DNA of 64,000 nucleotides from Mikania micrantha (taxonomy: Eukaryota; Streptophyta; Magnoliopsida; Asterales; Asteraceae): NCBI GenBank assembly GCA_009363875.1, contig CM018696.1:89364215-89428214 (forward strand), written 5' to 3'. The position numbers and the translations under genes are program-made. Under the pieces are notes generated by a model. It worked only from the letters and a program-made list of their open reading frames with translations. It had not been told where the DNA came from and ran no database searches. The stretch's first letter is position 1. Every line of letters begins with the position of its first letter. Shown here one piece after another: positions 25,501 to 37,492 of the stretch.

Positions 25501-27310
25501 TTCTGATGTGAAGGTTCGTCAAATCTGTCATATAGCGTTGAAAAGAGATCATGAATATATTAATACAGTTGAAGAAGGAAGTGAAGAGACACACACACAG
25601 GTAAGATCTTTTAACACTCTTATGGAAAGTTAAAGTATATATTAGATAACTGATTCATCATTTTACTTGTGATGAAAGCATTTTTTTTGGGGGATGCTAT
25701 TGCTTTTGATTCGGTAGTGATTGCATTCCTTTCAGTTGAGCACTAAATATCTAGTTATTACCAGTGTTGGATATATAATTGTAGGTGTCTTGGTGTATCA
25801 GGATTAGTTTATCAAAATTTCTTGTATAGCTTTAGTTACCTTACAAGTTACTGTACTAAAACTTGTGTTTGTTGATGGTTTTTAAAAGGTCCAACAAAAG
25901 CATATGATTGCTCCATTGGACACACAGTTTTCCCTGGTCTATACGCTTCTGAAAGATCATATCACCAGTGATGTTGACTATAAGGTCAGTTTTCAATAAT
26001 TCATGTTTTCTTGCATATTATGTCAAAGTCAGCTATTTGAGGGTATGTTTTGTAGGTTCTTGTGTTTTGCACAACTGCCATGGTCACAAAATTGGTGGCA
26101 GACCTACTCAGTCAACTGAAGTTAAATGTTCGAGAAATACATTCGAGAAAGTCCCAAAGTTACAGGACACAGGTTTCTGATGAATTCAGAAAATCAAAGG
26201 GTCTTATTCTGGTAACTTCTGATGTGTCTGCACGTGGAGTTGATTATCCAGATGTGACACTGGTTATTCAGGTATTACCTTTATTAGTCAATGTTTATAC
26301 ATTTATAGGTTGCAAAACAGTTTAACTGGGTGAAATGTAAATATCTTGCAGATTGGGCTTCCATCTGATAAAGCCCAGTATATACATCGGCTTGGAAGAA
26401 CCGGGCGTAAAGGAAAAGAAGGGGAAGGGATCCTATTGCTGGCACCATGGGAACAGTATTTCTTGTCTACCCTTGAGGATCTGCCGATTTCTAAAGCTGA
26501 CCTGCCTCATATTGATCCAGAAACAAAGAAAAAGGTCAATTCTAGATAAGCCTAGCAAAACGATGGGTTGTGTCGGGTCAACTCACGAGTTCTAGTAAAA
26601 TAAGTTCTCGGTGAAAACGGGTCACTTTAAAAAAAGTATCACTTTGATTATGGTCGCAACATGTTGGACTAAAATGAGCTTGGGTTGATCTGAATCATAG
26701 AAAAATAGTATCAAAATGGTGTCACCACTGTGTTTATTTTCTAAAACGGCTCGGCCTTGGCTGTCGTGGTGTCTGTGAAGTTGGTGATAGTTGCATCCGC
26801 AGGAGGCGGTGGCAGCAGTGGCATCTATGGATGTGGTGGTAAACACTGATCATGGGCGTTGCTTGCCCATTTGGACTAATTTTATTTGAAAAAGCAACCT
26901 ATTTTGCCCATTCTTTGATTTGAGTAGACAAAATAAGCCCATATGCAAAACTCTTTTTCACCCAACTCATACATAGATGAACGGTTCATGATTGCTACAG
27001 TAGTTCTAGATCATACTTTTTTACTACAGGTGTATTTTATAAAGAAAGCAAAGTGATTGTGTGTTGTTTTTGTTGACACCAGGTGGCTAGAGCGTTGTCT
27101 CATGTTGATGTTAAGATTAAAGAAATGGCATACCAGGCATGGTTGGGTTATTACAACTCTAACAAGACTGTTGCCAGGGACAAAAGCAAGCTTGTGGAGC
27201 TCGCGAATGAGTTTAGCCGAAGCATGGGGCTTGATCTTCCACCAGCAATTTCCAAACTTGTTCTTGGTAAAATGGGGCTCAAGAATGTTCCAGGTTTGCG
27301 TTATAAATAA
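22571..27310 (+). CDS. DEAD-box ATP-dependent RNA helicase, RH26-like, 10 exons, 836 aa
   Basis: Exons: 22571-23676, 24072-24178, 24499-24554, 24699-24923, 25215-25421, 25514-25600, 25889-25984, 26056-26271, 26352-26534, 27083-27310. All introns are GT-AG and phases agree; total 2,511 bp. The start is the first in-frame ATG (22571); upstream the frame is open but has only TTG. The N-terminal 370 residues are low complexity: RG/RGG repeats, then an acidic D/E run, typical of RNA binding. The helicase core is complete: Q motif, ARTGTGKT (412-419), PTRELA (452-457), DEAD (530-533), SAT (561-563), ARGVD, HRLGRTGR (712-719). The C-terminus KMGLKNVPGLRYK fits the RH25/RH26/RH31 clade, and the length suits RH26 (about 850 aa by recall). 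The Ser/Arg-rich leader may be an organelle-targeting peptide, which is inference. Confidence 0.92.
25066..25160 (+). repeat. Au-like SINE 3' fragment in helicase intron 4
   Basis: Contains GGGGTAAGGTTTG, CCTCCCAGACCCTACTG and a TTACTGAATATG tail, the 3' part of the plant Au SINE consensus as I remember it. The tRNA-related 5' half with the pol III boxes is not evident, so this is a truncated or decayed copy. A sister copy lies at 42221-42325. Confidence 0.6.
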
Positions 27311-28217
27311 GACGAAAGACGGCAACATGAAATTCATAACTTTTTATAAGATGCGCAAAATCACTTATATTTGTAGTTAGTGAAAATAGTTTGTCTTCCC
27401 TTGCTTGTTTTAGCTGGAAATTGTATGTTATATGTGTAATTTATGTATTATTTTAGAACTGGCAATCCATACCTGAAGTAGCAAAACATGGACCAGTCTG
27501 GGTAAAGTTTTGTAGTGAATTTGGGTTGATTTGGCAATTTGGGTAAAGGCCCATAAAAGAATGGGTTCAATCTTCAGACGGAGTACTCTTAAATCTGATG
27601 TATTATGCATGTATTAATGCTTGAATCGGGTTACTCTAAAACTGACATGATCAAATTGACGTTACAGGCTTACAGCACAAGCTTCAAAGGGTACAAGTGA
27701 ATGCATATAAATAAAAATAATCTTTTCTATTATACAAATTTTTATACATTTCCTGTTTTTGCATATTTGAATTGACACTTCGATAAATATCAACATTTGT
27801 CACTTCGATAAATACCCAACCGGGCCAACCATTTCGATAGACCAAATATATTTTTTTTTTAATAAAATGAAGTATTGTATTAACTTTCTGACCACCTCCA
27901 GTGGCATAAAAGGTTCAGATCATAAACATGACAGATTTTCTCATAATTGAATTTAAACGCTACATGATAAAAGGGCCCTTGGAAATTGGTACAATGTTGT
28001 GTTTATGTACTAAAGACCCTAACCACCATCAGTAGAAAAACACAGCAACAATGCATAACAGGATAGAGCCCTACAAATTTCAACATCCCAACGAAAGTTA
28101 AGCACTCCAGGTAAAATAAACATATTCTGGGTGATGGCCCTGTATAACAAGGAAGAAAAAAAGGAATAAAGATATATCTTCCCTGTTACCATCATGCCCT
28201 TGAGTGAGAGCATACTT
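27311..28217. other. Region between helicase and nucleotidyltransferase genes
   Basis: Contains the 3' UTR of the helicase gene at its start. No further coding signal on the plus strand. On the minus strand it may contain 3' untranslated sequence of the candidate exons at 28218-29070. Confidence 0.4.
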
Positions 28218-29070
28218 TTACATAAGCCAGTGTGCTTGTTTGATAATTTGAACTATCGGAGCAGCGAGTCCTTTGTTGGCATCACGAGCCGCTTCTTTGT
28301 CTATTCCCAGACATCTTTTGTAATTCTCATTGTCTTGCCTGATTAACGAATTTGAGATGGCGGGAAGACAATCATACCCTCCTGAGATGAAACAATTGAT
28401 AGGCTTGAGATTCCACATTCAAGATGTAGTCAATGCTTTTGGAGTTCTTACAAAAAAAAAAAAAAAAAAGCAAAAACACGGACCTTTCTTAAAACTATAG
28501 TAATTCCAGGACGAATTTTAAAAGTAGCCCAAAATTTTTGTCTAAATGACAGTGTGTTCAGTGTTTTTATTAGAATTAGATACAAATTCCTATTAAAATC
28601 TAATTCATAACCAGCGTAAGTGCTTTTTGGATGTTTGGAAACGAATCGGTTTTCAATAAAACTAATATCAATATGTATTGCAAAAAGAAAAAAAAAACTG
28701 AAGATTGTATATTTAATGTTTATGAAACATTAAATACGATAAGCTATTTAAGAAAAACTAATTACACCTAAAACAAAATTGAAATAATAAAACAAGTAAA
28801 AATATGGAATCTTAATATTTTAAAAAAGAAAAAATGCATTTATTTAAAAAAAAAAATCTGAACTAAAAGAGTTCTAAACAACAAAATTAAAATGCACTTG
28901 AGAAACCTCAGAGATAATACCCTTTTAGCTTTGGTTTGATAGGTCTATCAAAGGATATGACTTACTTTCATACAAATATCTGAAACACTCTTCTGTAAAA
29001 ATGAAAAAAAAAAAAAAAAAAAGGACCTTGTGGATACATGATGTTGCCATGAAGACATGAATTGCTTTGT
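28218..29070 (-). other. Candidate spliced exons of unknown transcript
   Basis: On the minus strand, three segments have good splice borders. The first runs from about 29064 to 29026 (donor ACAAG|GTCC). The second is a 27-base microexon at about 28995-28969 (acceptor TTTTACAG, donor GTAAGT). The third starts at 28391 (acceptor CATCTCAG) and stays open to TAA at 28218 in one frame. Joined in that frame (both introns phase 1) they read without a stop and end AAPIVQIIKQAHWLM. The last segment is less AT-rich than its surroundings, as real exons here are. I recognise no protein family. They could be a small gene, or downstream exons or 3' UTR of the nucleotidyltransferase gene. Confidence 0.3.
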
Positions 29071-29322
29071 ATCACTTTGAAATATTTCAAAACAAAGAAA
29101 GTAAAAATTGCAACTCATTCGAGAAGCTTTTAAAAAGATAAATAATAGTGACCATGGTCCATATCACTGATAACGAATTATGCTACATATAAATAACATA
29201 AACTAAAACAAAACAGCAGTTAATCATCATCACAAGAATAATAAAGTAAAATAAATAAAACTCCATGACCCATGATTTGCCAAGTCCATGTAAAACTTAA
29301 TCTGTAAAAAAATGTTAACTTT

Positions 29323-29402
29323 CATCATATATATGTGTGTGTGTATGTATGTATATATGTGTATATGTATTTATGTATATGTGTATATGTGTGTGTGTGT
29401 AG
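29323..29402. repeat. TG/TA microsatellite
   Basis: Interrupted run of ATATATGTGTGTG and GTATGTATG units. The open frame across it (repeating VCVYVCIYVY) is an artefact of the repeat. Confidence 0.85.
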
Positions 29403-29528
29403 AACTTGCAATTTCCCACCAACCATACCCAGTCACCCACCAATTTCCCACCAAATGGTGAGACCACCATACACATGTCTTAATCTTAACAACCTACTGA
29501 TTAGATTAATAACAAATCTGAAAAGTAG

Positions 29529-29855
29529 TGTTGGGTTAATCGAGTTCATGGGTCACACAGCAGCGGGTCAAACTGGCCAATATGGTTGCAGGTCAAGTGA
29601 AGATTTGGTCCAGGGGTAAACGGTCATTCAAGGCTGTTTTGGATGTGTGTTGCAGCTATAATTTTTCTGGATTATAGCTGGTAATTACCACCTAGTAGTT
29701 TCCTAGTTTAGCTTGGTTTTCCTTGTTTAGATTAGCTTGGAGATTAAGTTTAGTTTTAGTATAAATAGGGTTATTGGGTCTTTGTTATGTAGTAGTTCAG
29801 TTTTGATCAATAAACAAGTGTTTTTGTGTTTGATAGAGGGCCTGATTTTCCAACA
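29529..29855 (+). mobile_element. Solo LTR, 327 bp
   Basis: Begins TGTTGGG and ends CCAACA, flanked by a perfect 5-bp target duplication AGTAG (29524-29528 and 29856-29860). It includes a TATA-like GTATAAATAGGG near 29759 and CAATAAACAAG near 29808, the promoter and polyadenylation signals expected inside a plus-oriented LTR. No internal region or second LTR is present, so the rest was lost by LTR-LTR recombination. Its end lies 22 bp from the TAA of the minus-strand nucleotidyltransferase gene. Confidence 0.88.
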
Positions 29856-29877
29856 AGTAGTATATAATAATTAGCTA

Positions 29878-32800
29878 TTACCTTTGATGGCGGGGTGACG
29901 ATGGTTGATCTGGTGAATATAGCCTATGTTCCTCTAGCATTCCCCGGGAACGACTTCCTTCACCATGTGGTGATGACTCATTCACAGCAGAAAACCCCAT
30001 AGGACCCAACGACCCAAACTCAAGCTGCTCGTTTTGAGAAGCAAAACCCGTATTTTGCTCAAACGGATACATCATTACAACAGCAGGACTGTTTGACCCG
30101 TTAGGCGTGACACCCTGTAAAGGATACATGCCATAAGTCACATTAGCAGGACCATTTTGACTTGACCCAGGATGCAATAGACCATTTTGAATTTGGTGTG
30201 TAGATAATGAATCATGTCTGTGTGAATTCATAGATCGTCTTCCACTTGAACCCAACCGGTCCAACTTAGCCATTGATTTTTCCATTTGATTACGGTTATG
30301 GTTCTGGTTACGGCCCAAAGCACGTGATTTCGGGTTACTGTCCCTATCACCATGATTATTACTTCTATCATAGTTGAAATTTCCTCTCTGAGGATGATCC
30401 CTAACACCAACCTTCTAGTAGAACAAGGGCCAAAGAAACAGATTAAAAAAACATAAATGCAACAAATATTTTGTCAAAACAAAATAGAAAGCATGAATTA
30501 AAGGAGACTGCAAGTCCTGTATATGGCACATGGTTGTAAAATATTTAACTTTTTTGCCAATTTCTGCAAAATAACCTACAAAACAAGTATAAATAAAAGA
30601 ATCTTACGAACCCGAAAGTCATATAGGTAACCCTAACTAAGAATAAACTTGGTTCCCAAACATTTTAAATTTAAATATTTTTTGGCCACGTACTTCAAAA
30701 TTTTGAAGGCAACTAACGTCTTAATAAATATTTTTACTAAAATCAGGCATGGATTATAAATAAAAAAGAGCATATCCTTACAGGATTCGGTAAATATGTC
30801 CCGGTGCCACTACGATATCTTGGCATATCTTCACCATAATACTGGTAAACATTAGGTCTGCTGGGAGCAGACTGAAGAGGTGCAACTGGTACGAGTTGTG
30901 GTCCATAATTCATGAGCTGTGTAACTAGGTTCATATTTGGCATGGGTCTTCCAGGCCCATCCCATGGGACACGACCCTGTAAATACACTGGTGGAACCAT
31001 AAACGGTGAAGGATGCCCATGATGGCGTGGACTTTGACATAACCGACCAAACTGCAGATTCTGCCAATAGCTAGCAAAGTCACCATTAAGAATATCAGAC
31101 TTGTGTCCATCTGGTGTCTCACCGGGACCTGGACCTCGAGGACTAAAATCCACAGACTGGTCAACTCCTTCATGATGGAAATTTTGACCAATATCACCAT
31201 TTTCTATGCTCTCAAAGCGGCTTGCTGATGCATCTGGTGACCCGTTTTCTGACGGAATGTTATAAAAAGGAAGCATCGTGAGGAACGGGACGGGTGGCCC
31301 AGTGGGATAGAATGTCAAGGGTGTGTCCCTCGAATTCTCCATCAATTGGTGCCTTGGGTTGGACCCGATGATCAATGGACCCATCGGGATCATGGAACTG
31401 GAACCACTTGTCTGGGCTGGTTCAATATCAGGTCCATGGGGTCTCAGAACATGCATTGGAGCAACAGTCTGAGATACAGACTCAGACCCAAAACTTAATG
31501 GTGGGACCCAGTCCTGGTCATCCCCCTCAGACTGAAAACGATAAGACATAGATGAGTCTATAGGGCTAACCATTTTCTTTCCACGTTTTTCCATTGTTGA
31601 CTTGATGGCTGTTGATATATCTTCCCTGGAATTCTCTGAGGAAGTTTTACTTCTTACAGAATTACTGTGAGCAGCAGTTGAGAATCTTGAGCTTGTGACT
31701 CGGTCATCTGAACAAGCATTGTTTAGTTTATTTTCTTGAAACTGAGAATGATCAAGGTGATTACTTTCTCTTAATCGATCTCGTTTTTCTTTGTTATTCT
31801 TGTGTTGACTTCTTACTAATCCACCGGACCCGCCTACACGACGAGGTGGCGGAATGTAATTCATCCCAGTAGAAGATGATTGAGGTTTATTATCATCTTG
31901 TGGGATAATTTCAGAACTCACCTGATTGGGTTCACGCCGTATTTCATGGTTATAACTATCATCCACAAAATTAAGTTCCACCGACCGAAGATTATTTTTG
32001 TTAACTGAATCTTCAGGACTTGAAGTTACATTAACCCCAGAAAAGTAATGAGGAACCAAACCATGAGGAAACTGCATACCCGAAAACTGAGGATCAACAA
32101 ACGGCATATTTGTAGGAATCATTCCGGCCATATTCCTTTGTGTGTATCCTAGTGAAGCTAGAAAAGGTGAGATTGGAAACGGTAAATGACCTGATGCTAA
32201 ATTCATGGGCCCATTAAAACCATGAAATGCAGAAGATGTCATCATGTTTACTTGATCTTGCTCCTCTTGATGCATATCTTCATGGCGATACATATTTGAT
32301 TCAATTGATGGCTCAAGACTTTGCTGAGGTGGCACGTGGTGTAAAGATAAAGGCTCGTTTTTCTCGTTTTCAGATTCAACATTCTTCTTTTTGTTATGGG
32401 TGCCTTGAAAAAGGACATATTGGTATGTATCAGTTAGTTCAGGGCTGGAACGTGTTCTTGCAAACGGGGACCGTTGAACATCATTGACCAAAAGACTGGA
32501 TTTCAAATTCCGTTGACCTTGGTTAGCATGATCTGTAGTGACAACACGGGTCTTTGGTGAACTTCCTGACTGATGATTGGTAGAACGAGTATGGTCAAAG
32601 TCAGACACCTGAATGGATTCTGACTTTTTGCCAACTGAATCACTCGTACAAGTATCAATTTTCAAAATCGATTCATCAGTAGTGAGTGGTGCATCAGGAC
32701 GATTACCATTACCATGTCGGGCCCACGTGTTGGTAAAAAAATTAGTTACTTCAGCCACTATGTTTTCCTTTGGGCAGTCCAGAAAACTTCTCAGCCTTTT

Positions 32801-35107
32801 AGCCCCAAGTGAAAAGGCACTACGTATTCTGAAAAAGTTACCTAGAAACATGATAATAACAAATTAATCCAGACATAAAAAAAAAATATTCAGACATCGA
32901 TCCAATAATCGCAATTTAAAATTTTCAAATCAGATAATTTGTTGAGAGAGTTAGATAACTTTTAGTTTATCTTATTATTCAGTTTTCTAACAGCAACTCC
33001 TTGCTTCCAAAACTCTGATTATTTCAACCCAAAGTCATCAAAATCCTAGTTACTTTTTGTCACCACATACTGATTAATATGACCTAAAGTGCCAATAATC
33101 ACCTCATAATGTAGTTCCTGAAGTCCCATTTCAAATGATGGAAATTGGGTTCTCATAAAATTGATATATCACTTTTTTTTACAAATATATAAACATAAAT
33201 TAATACACACCTTTACTAACACTTCTTCCAAGATTATTACTCACACGTAGTGGATCAACAACATTAAAATGTTTAGATATAAAAGGTTGCCCTTGATTAT
33301 CCTGACCGCTTGGAAAAACAGCATACACTGAACTACAAGCATCAAGAAACAATTTGTTAAGCAGCAATTCTCCACTGTCCTTACGAGGTGGCTCGGCTGT
33401 GAGCAGTACAAAAATACAACCATTAATACAAATACAAATTTGCAAATTAGTTAATTATAAAGTAAAACATGTTTAACACTATTACCGGTTACATCTGGAA
33501 GTGAATTTACAGGCACAGGGCCCCATAAACTGACACAGAAATTATCCCAGTCGAAATGACTGAAGAACTCCAAGAAACGGTAAAGCACCTGCAGTTGCAA
33601 TGACAGCAGTCATACGTAGAAATCATAATTATCTAATTATTCGATTCTTCAATTACAATAACTATTTTTGAATGACAATAAAGTTATTCATCACAGTGAC
33701 AACCTCAAGTGGACCCGCAAAAGAATTGTTGAAGACATGGAATATGTAAAGAACCAAAGTTTCAAGGGCATAAGTAGAAATAAGTCCATGATGAGCGCCA
33801 AGTATACGGCTCTCGTAATAACACCATGCTTTGATTAGTATAATGCTACGCTTAAACAAATGATTATGGTTTATCAAATGGTCAACCTGCATGATTAATA
33901 GTTTATCAAAATAACTGAAAATAAAATTTATGGCAGGTGTATAAGCATTTGCACTACACTAACCTCCTCAAGAAAACAGAGGGTACAAAGCCCTCCAAGC
34001 TGATTAAAGGATATATCTACCACAATATTCTCCACCAAGCACTTTATAATCTTCACCTGCAGTTAACAATAACTGGTGTTTTCATAAACTACATATGATT
34101 TTTAACAAGCAACCAATATTAATGCACTCTCTTTGTATAAACAAAAAAGATCCAAAATGAGAAGATTAGTGATCAGCCTGATATGTAAATGAAGGGAATA
34201 TGACAATCAGCATGCAGAAAATAATAGGTAAAAACATTTAAAGGAAAAACATACTTCTGCCTGAATGTATTGAACTTCTTTTACATGAAATTCTGCATTC
34301 TCGTTCTTCTCTTCGGTCTTTAACAAATCGCATACCTCACTTGCCCATGAATCTTTCAAGTTTGGATTGTTGCTGAAGGCTGTTAAATCAATATCCCCGT
34401 CAGGTAAATATGTTTTAAGAGGCACAGACCCAAATGTAAAAACCTGCAAACCACGTAAATTTCAATAGGGACTTTAAGAATCAAATTTATTATAACCCTA
34501 AATGATCAGAATAATCATAATCATGATTGCCTTTTCCCAAACACTCTAAACTTAATATTGCATCTACAAGTTGTAATATTAGGCTTAAACGAATGCCCAA
34601 ATACCCTTAAATCTAAATGTGTAAACCCTCTATTATTCTACTATGTTTGCAACACTACTTAACATCAGCAGATTCAAGTATAATAAACAACGTATGAAAA
34701 ATAAAATCAACGGACTCAAGTTAGACAAAAAACATGTGATAACTAACTAAGATTCGCGTATTTCTAAATTAGGTTAATTGGAAAATCGTTAGCACATAAA
34801 TGATCATTCATACTTCTTTTTAGCAGAAAACAAAGTTAAAATCAATAAACATCAAAGAATAAGGAACAACCTGACAGGGAAAACACTTCATAATAAGTCG
34901 TTGAACATAATCAGCAACAGCATTTCTACGTTCTTCAGATGGTTGATTTGGTTGGATGCAAGTAATAAGCTCAGCTGTTCTTTCTTCGGCTATTAACCAC
35001 CTCTCAGAATCTAAACTGTCTATCAATGAACCTGCACTGGGCAACAGCCCATTTGGCAATAGGCGATCACCACCATCCATCTGTGACCATCCCTCAAACT
35101 CACCCAT
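29878..35107 (-). CDS. Nucleotidyltransferase / PAP-OAS1 domain protein, At3g61690-like, 8 exons, about 1195 aa
   Basis: Exons in coding order: 35107-34871, 34443-34255, 34056-33964, 33886-33704, 33588-33486, 33396-33211, 32841-30782, 30414-29878. Splice sites are GT-AG with agreeing phases; the start is the first ATG in frame (MGEFEGWSQMDGG). The N-terminus is a polymerase-beta-type nucleotidyltransferase: FGSVPLKTYLPDGDIDL supplies G84-S85 and metal ligands D96 and D98, and D156 (VVDIS) is the third, so the catalytic triad is intact. A PAP/OAS1 substrate-binding helical domain follows (about 174-290). Exons 7 and 8 encode a roughly 870-residue low-complexity Ser/Asn/Pro tail. This layout is that of a plant family including At3g61690. 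Molecular substrate is not established; RNA 3' nucleotide addition is inference. The TAA at 29878 overlaps a strong donor (AG|GTAATA), so the protein may continue. Confidence 0.85.
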
Positions 35108-35893
35108 ACACAACAGTTCAAAACTACTAAACTACACAGAGAAAGCTAGTCACATTAACACAAATCCAAGAACCTCACTTCTTGGTTTCTACAAAAAAAT
35201 CAATTTTTTTGCTCTCCAGACTAGCAATCTGAGTCTTTTTTAGATATCATAGGCATACATACACACACACACGTATATATTTGCATAAACATAAAATAAC
35301 TAATCGAAGCGATTAGTAGCTTAGAGGATGCAAACAATGATAAGCAATATAAGATGCTATCGATTGTGGCCCTCAAAATGTCAAACACGACAAAAGTTCC
35401 TTTTCTCAGGAACCCTAGAAAACAACCCCTGTGAACAGATGAATTTTAGATCGTTGCTTGGAAAAAAAAATGCTCCAAAAATCTGATCATAAGTATCGGT
35501 AAGAAGATTGTCAGCAAAACCCTAACACCATATAGGGTGATGCAAGATGATTATATCACGAAAACAAATTTGAGATATTGAGACAAATAAATTGTATTGA
35601 ATGTAAGGTTAGGGTTTCGATGATTATCAAAAAAATTGATCGTGAAATTTAGTGATTGATTGTTGGATAAAGGAGGGTTTGAGAGAATCGGATGGAGCGA
35701 GATTAAAGTTGATTTGTGGGGGTTTTTTTCCTTCAAATTTAGAGAAAGGGGTTTTTGAAATGGCGATTGAAATTTGCACAAACGATTTTGCTTCCGTTGA
35801 TGAGCAATGATATAGAAATAAATGTGTTTATATTTTAAGTTTTATTTAAATTATTATATATATTAAAGTTCATGATAATAAATAGCATTTATA
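35108..35893. other. Promoter and 5' leader side of the nucleotidyltransferase gene
   Basis: Upstream region on the minus strand. It contains a short CA microsatellite near 35259-35272 and open frames without family match. The transcription start was not located. Confidence 0.45.
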
Positions 35894-36930
35894 TCTATCT
35901 ATTATAATAAATAAATGTGTTATCTTGCCACTTGTCATTCAATGAGATAGGTTTTGAGATTTTTTCCCGCTCATTTTTCCTCCTTACAAGACATGCGGGT
36001 CATGAACTATCCACCCGTTTTTTACAATTTATGAATTAATTAAGTGTTGGGTATTGATATCATAAATACTATTAAAAACATTTAATTTAAATAAACTTAT
36101 TAAAGATAACCTAACATCTATCTATCTATTCTAATAAATCAAATTTTTTACGGACACGTGGTGTGTTTATAAAGCACATCAACTTTAATTTATCGTATCT
36201 ATCTCCTATTAAATACACCTCATATGAAATATACGATTAAAAATATTAAAAATATTGATATTAAAAAAACACATTTTAAAAAAAAATGTTTAAAAAAAAA
36301 CTTTGAAAAAATTAGTGTTTAAAGAAATATAACAGATATCTCATTACTTGAGGTAATAAACTATACAAATTTTAGTCATATTTTATATTAATCTTCTTAT
36401 TATCTAAAATTTTGTTAATAATTATTTATTATATATATTTTTTTCATTCAACCCGTGTAATACACGGGGTATTAAACTAGTTATTATTATATATTAGTGG
36501 GTCCCATTGATTATATATATTCAAGATCATATATATTATGTTACTTAAGTGTCGATTCATGCAGTGACATTTTGAAAATTTATACTTGAATCATCAGAAG
36601 TTTTTAAGTTTGAAAAGTACTAAACATATATAAGAGTATTAAATTTGAGATTGGTTTAAAGATTTGAGATATTTGCTTAGAAATTTGAGTTTTTCTTTTA
36701 ATTCAAACGATTGGTGAGACGGATTTTGTGAGTAAATTTTCTATCATTTTTATCACATATTTGTGAAAATTTTTGTATGATTTTAAGTTTTTATGAAAAA
36801 CTTGCATAGAGTTCGTGATGAAAGATTTGATTTTGCTACGCAACTTGTGATTTTGTAGAAGATATATAATACCAGTTCTCGGGAGTGTACCGTGATAACC
36901 CGCTGCAACGCACGGGGTGAATAAACCTAG
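35894..36930 (+). mobile_element. Non-autonomous Helitron (outer), 1,037 bp including nested copy
   Basis: Starts TCTATCTATTATAATAAAT after an A and ends CTAG before a T, as Helitrons do when inserted between A and T. A GC-rich hairpin (CCCG-C-TGC loop GCA-CGGG, 36899-36916) lies 14 bp before the terminal base. No target duplication and no Rep/helicase coding are seen. A second Helitron of the same family is inserted inside. Confidence 0.68.
36117..36480 (+). mobile_element. Non-autonomous Helitron (inner), 364 bp
   Basis: Begins TCTATCTATCTATTCTAATA after A36116 and ends CTAG before T36481. A perfect hairpin CCCGTGTAATACACGGG (36452-36468) sits 12 bp before the end. Its 5' terminus is shared with the outer element, so both belong to one family. 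Confidence 0.78.
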
Positions 36931-36963
36931 TTATATATTATATATAAATAAATATACACGTAG

Positions 36964-37215
36964 TGAGATGATCATATATTAACCCATGTTTATTGCGTTA
37001 ACCGAATAACTACATCTTATTACTTTAGTGTCTACATTAAAGTAAATTTAAAAGTTTTTTTTTCTTTTTTAATTACTGTAGAGCCCACTTACATCAATAA
37101 AAAAAGATGAAAAAACCTAAACCTTTATATTTACTTTAATGTGGGGCTTAAAGTAATAAGATGCAATTATTCGGTTAACGCAATAAGAAAATGTTAACAT
37201 TCGTACCATCCTCTG
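36964..37215. mobile_element. Fold-back MITE, copy 1
   Basis: Two inverted arms of about 60 bp share TTGCGTTAACCGAATAA and ATCTTATTACTTTA and are separated by a short AT-rich core (about 37050-37110). The outer borders are approximate because the ends decay. No target duplication could be fixed. Confidence 0.65.
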
Positions 37216-37229
37216 TATACATATATATA

Positions 37230-37492
37230 GGGAATAATTTTATCGTTAACATTATCTTAATACGTTAACCGAATAATTATATATTATTAATTTGTGTTCC
37301 ACATTAATGTTCATCTAAGGGTGTATCTTTTTATTTTTTTTAATTAATGAAACAAAATGAATATTAGTTTGTGAACCACATTAAAAATAAAAAACTTACA
37401 CCCTTAGATCAGTTTTAATATGAACCTCAAACTAATAAGATTTGATTATTCGGTCAACACATTAAGCTAAGGTTGACAACGAAACTCTTCCC
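37230..37492. mobile_element. Fold-back MITE, copy 2 (same family as copy 1)
   Basis: Inverted arms of about 85 bp, with left-arm landmarks CGTTAACCGAATAAT and ATCTAAGGGTGTA facing their complements on the right. The shared core motif GTTAACCGAATAA with 36964-37215 shows common origin. A TATG microsatellite (about 37494-37516) follows directly. Confidence 0.65.
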
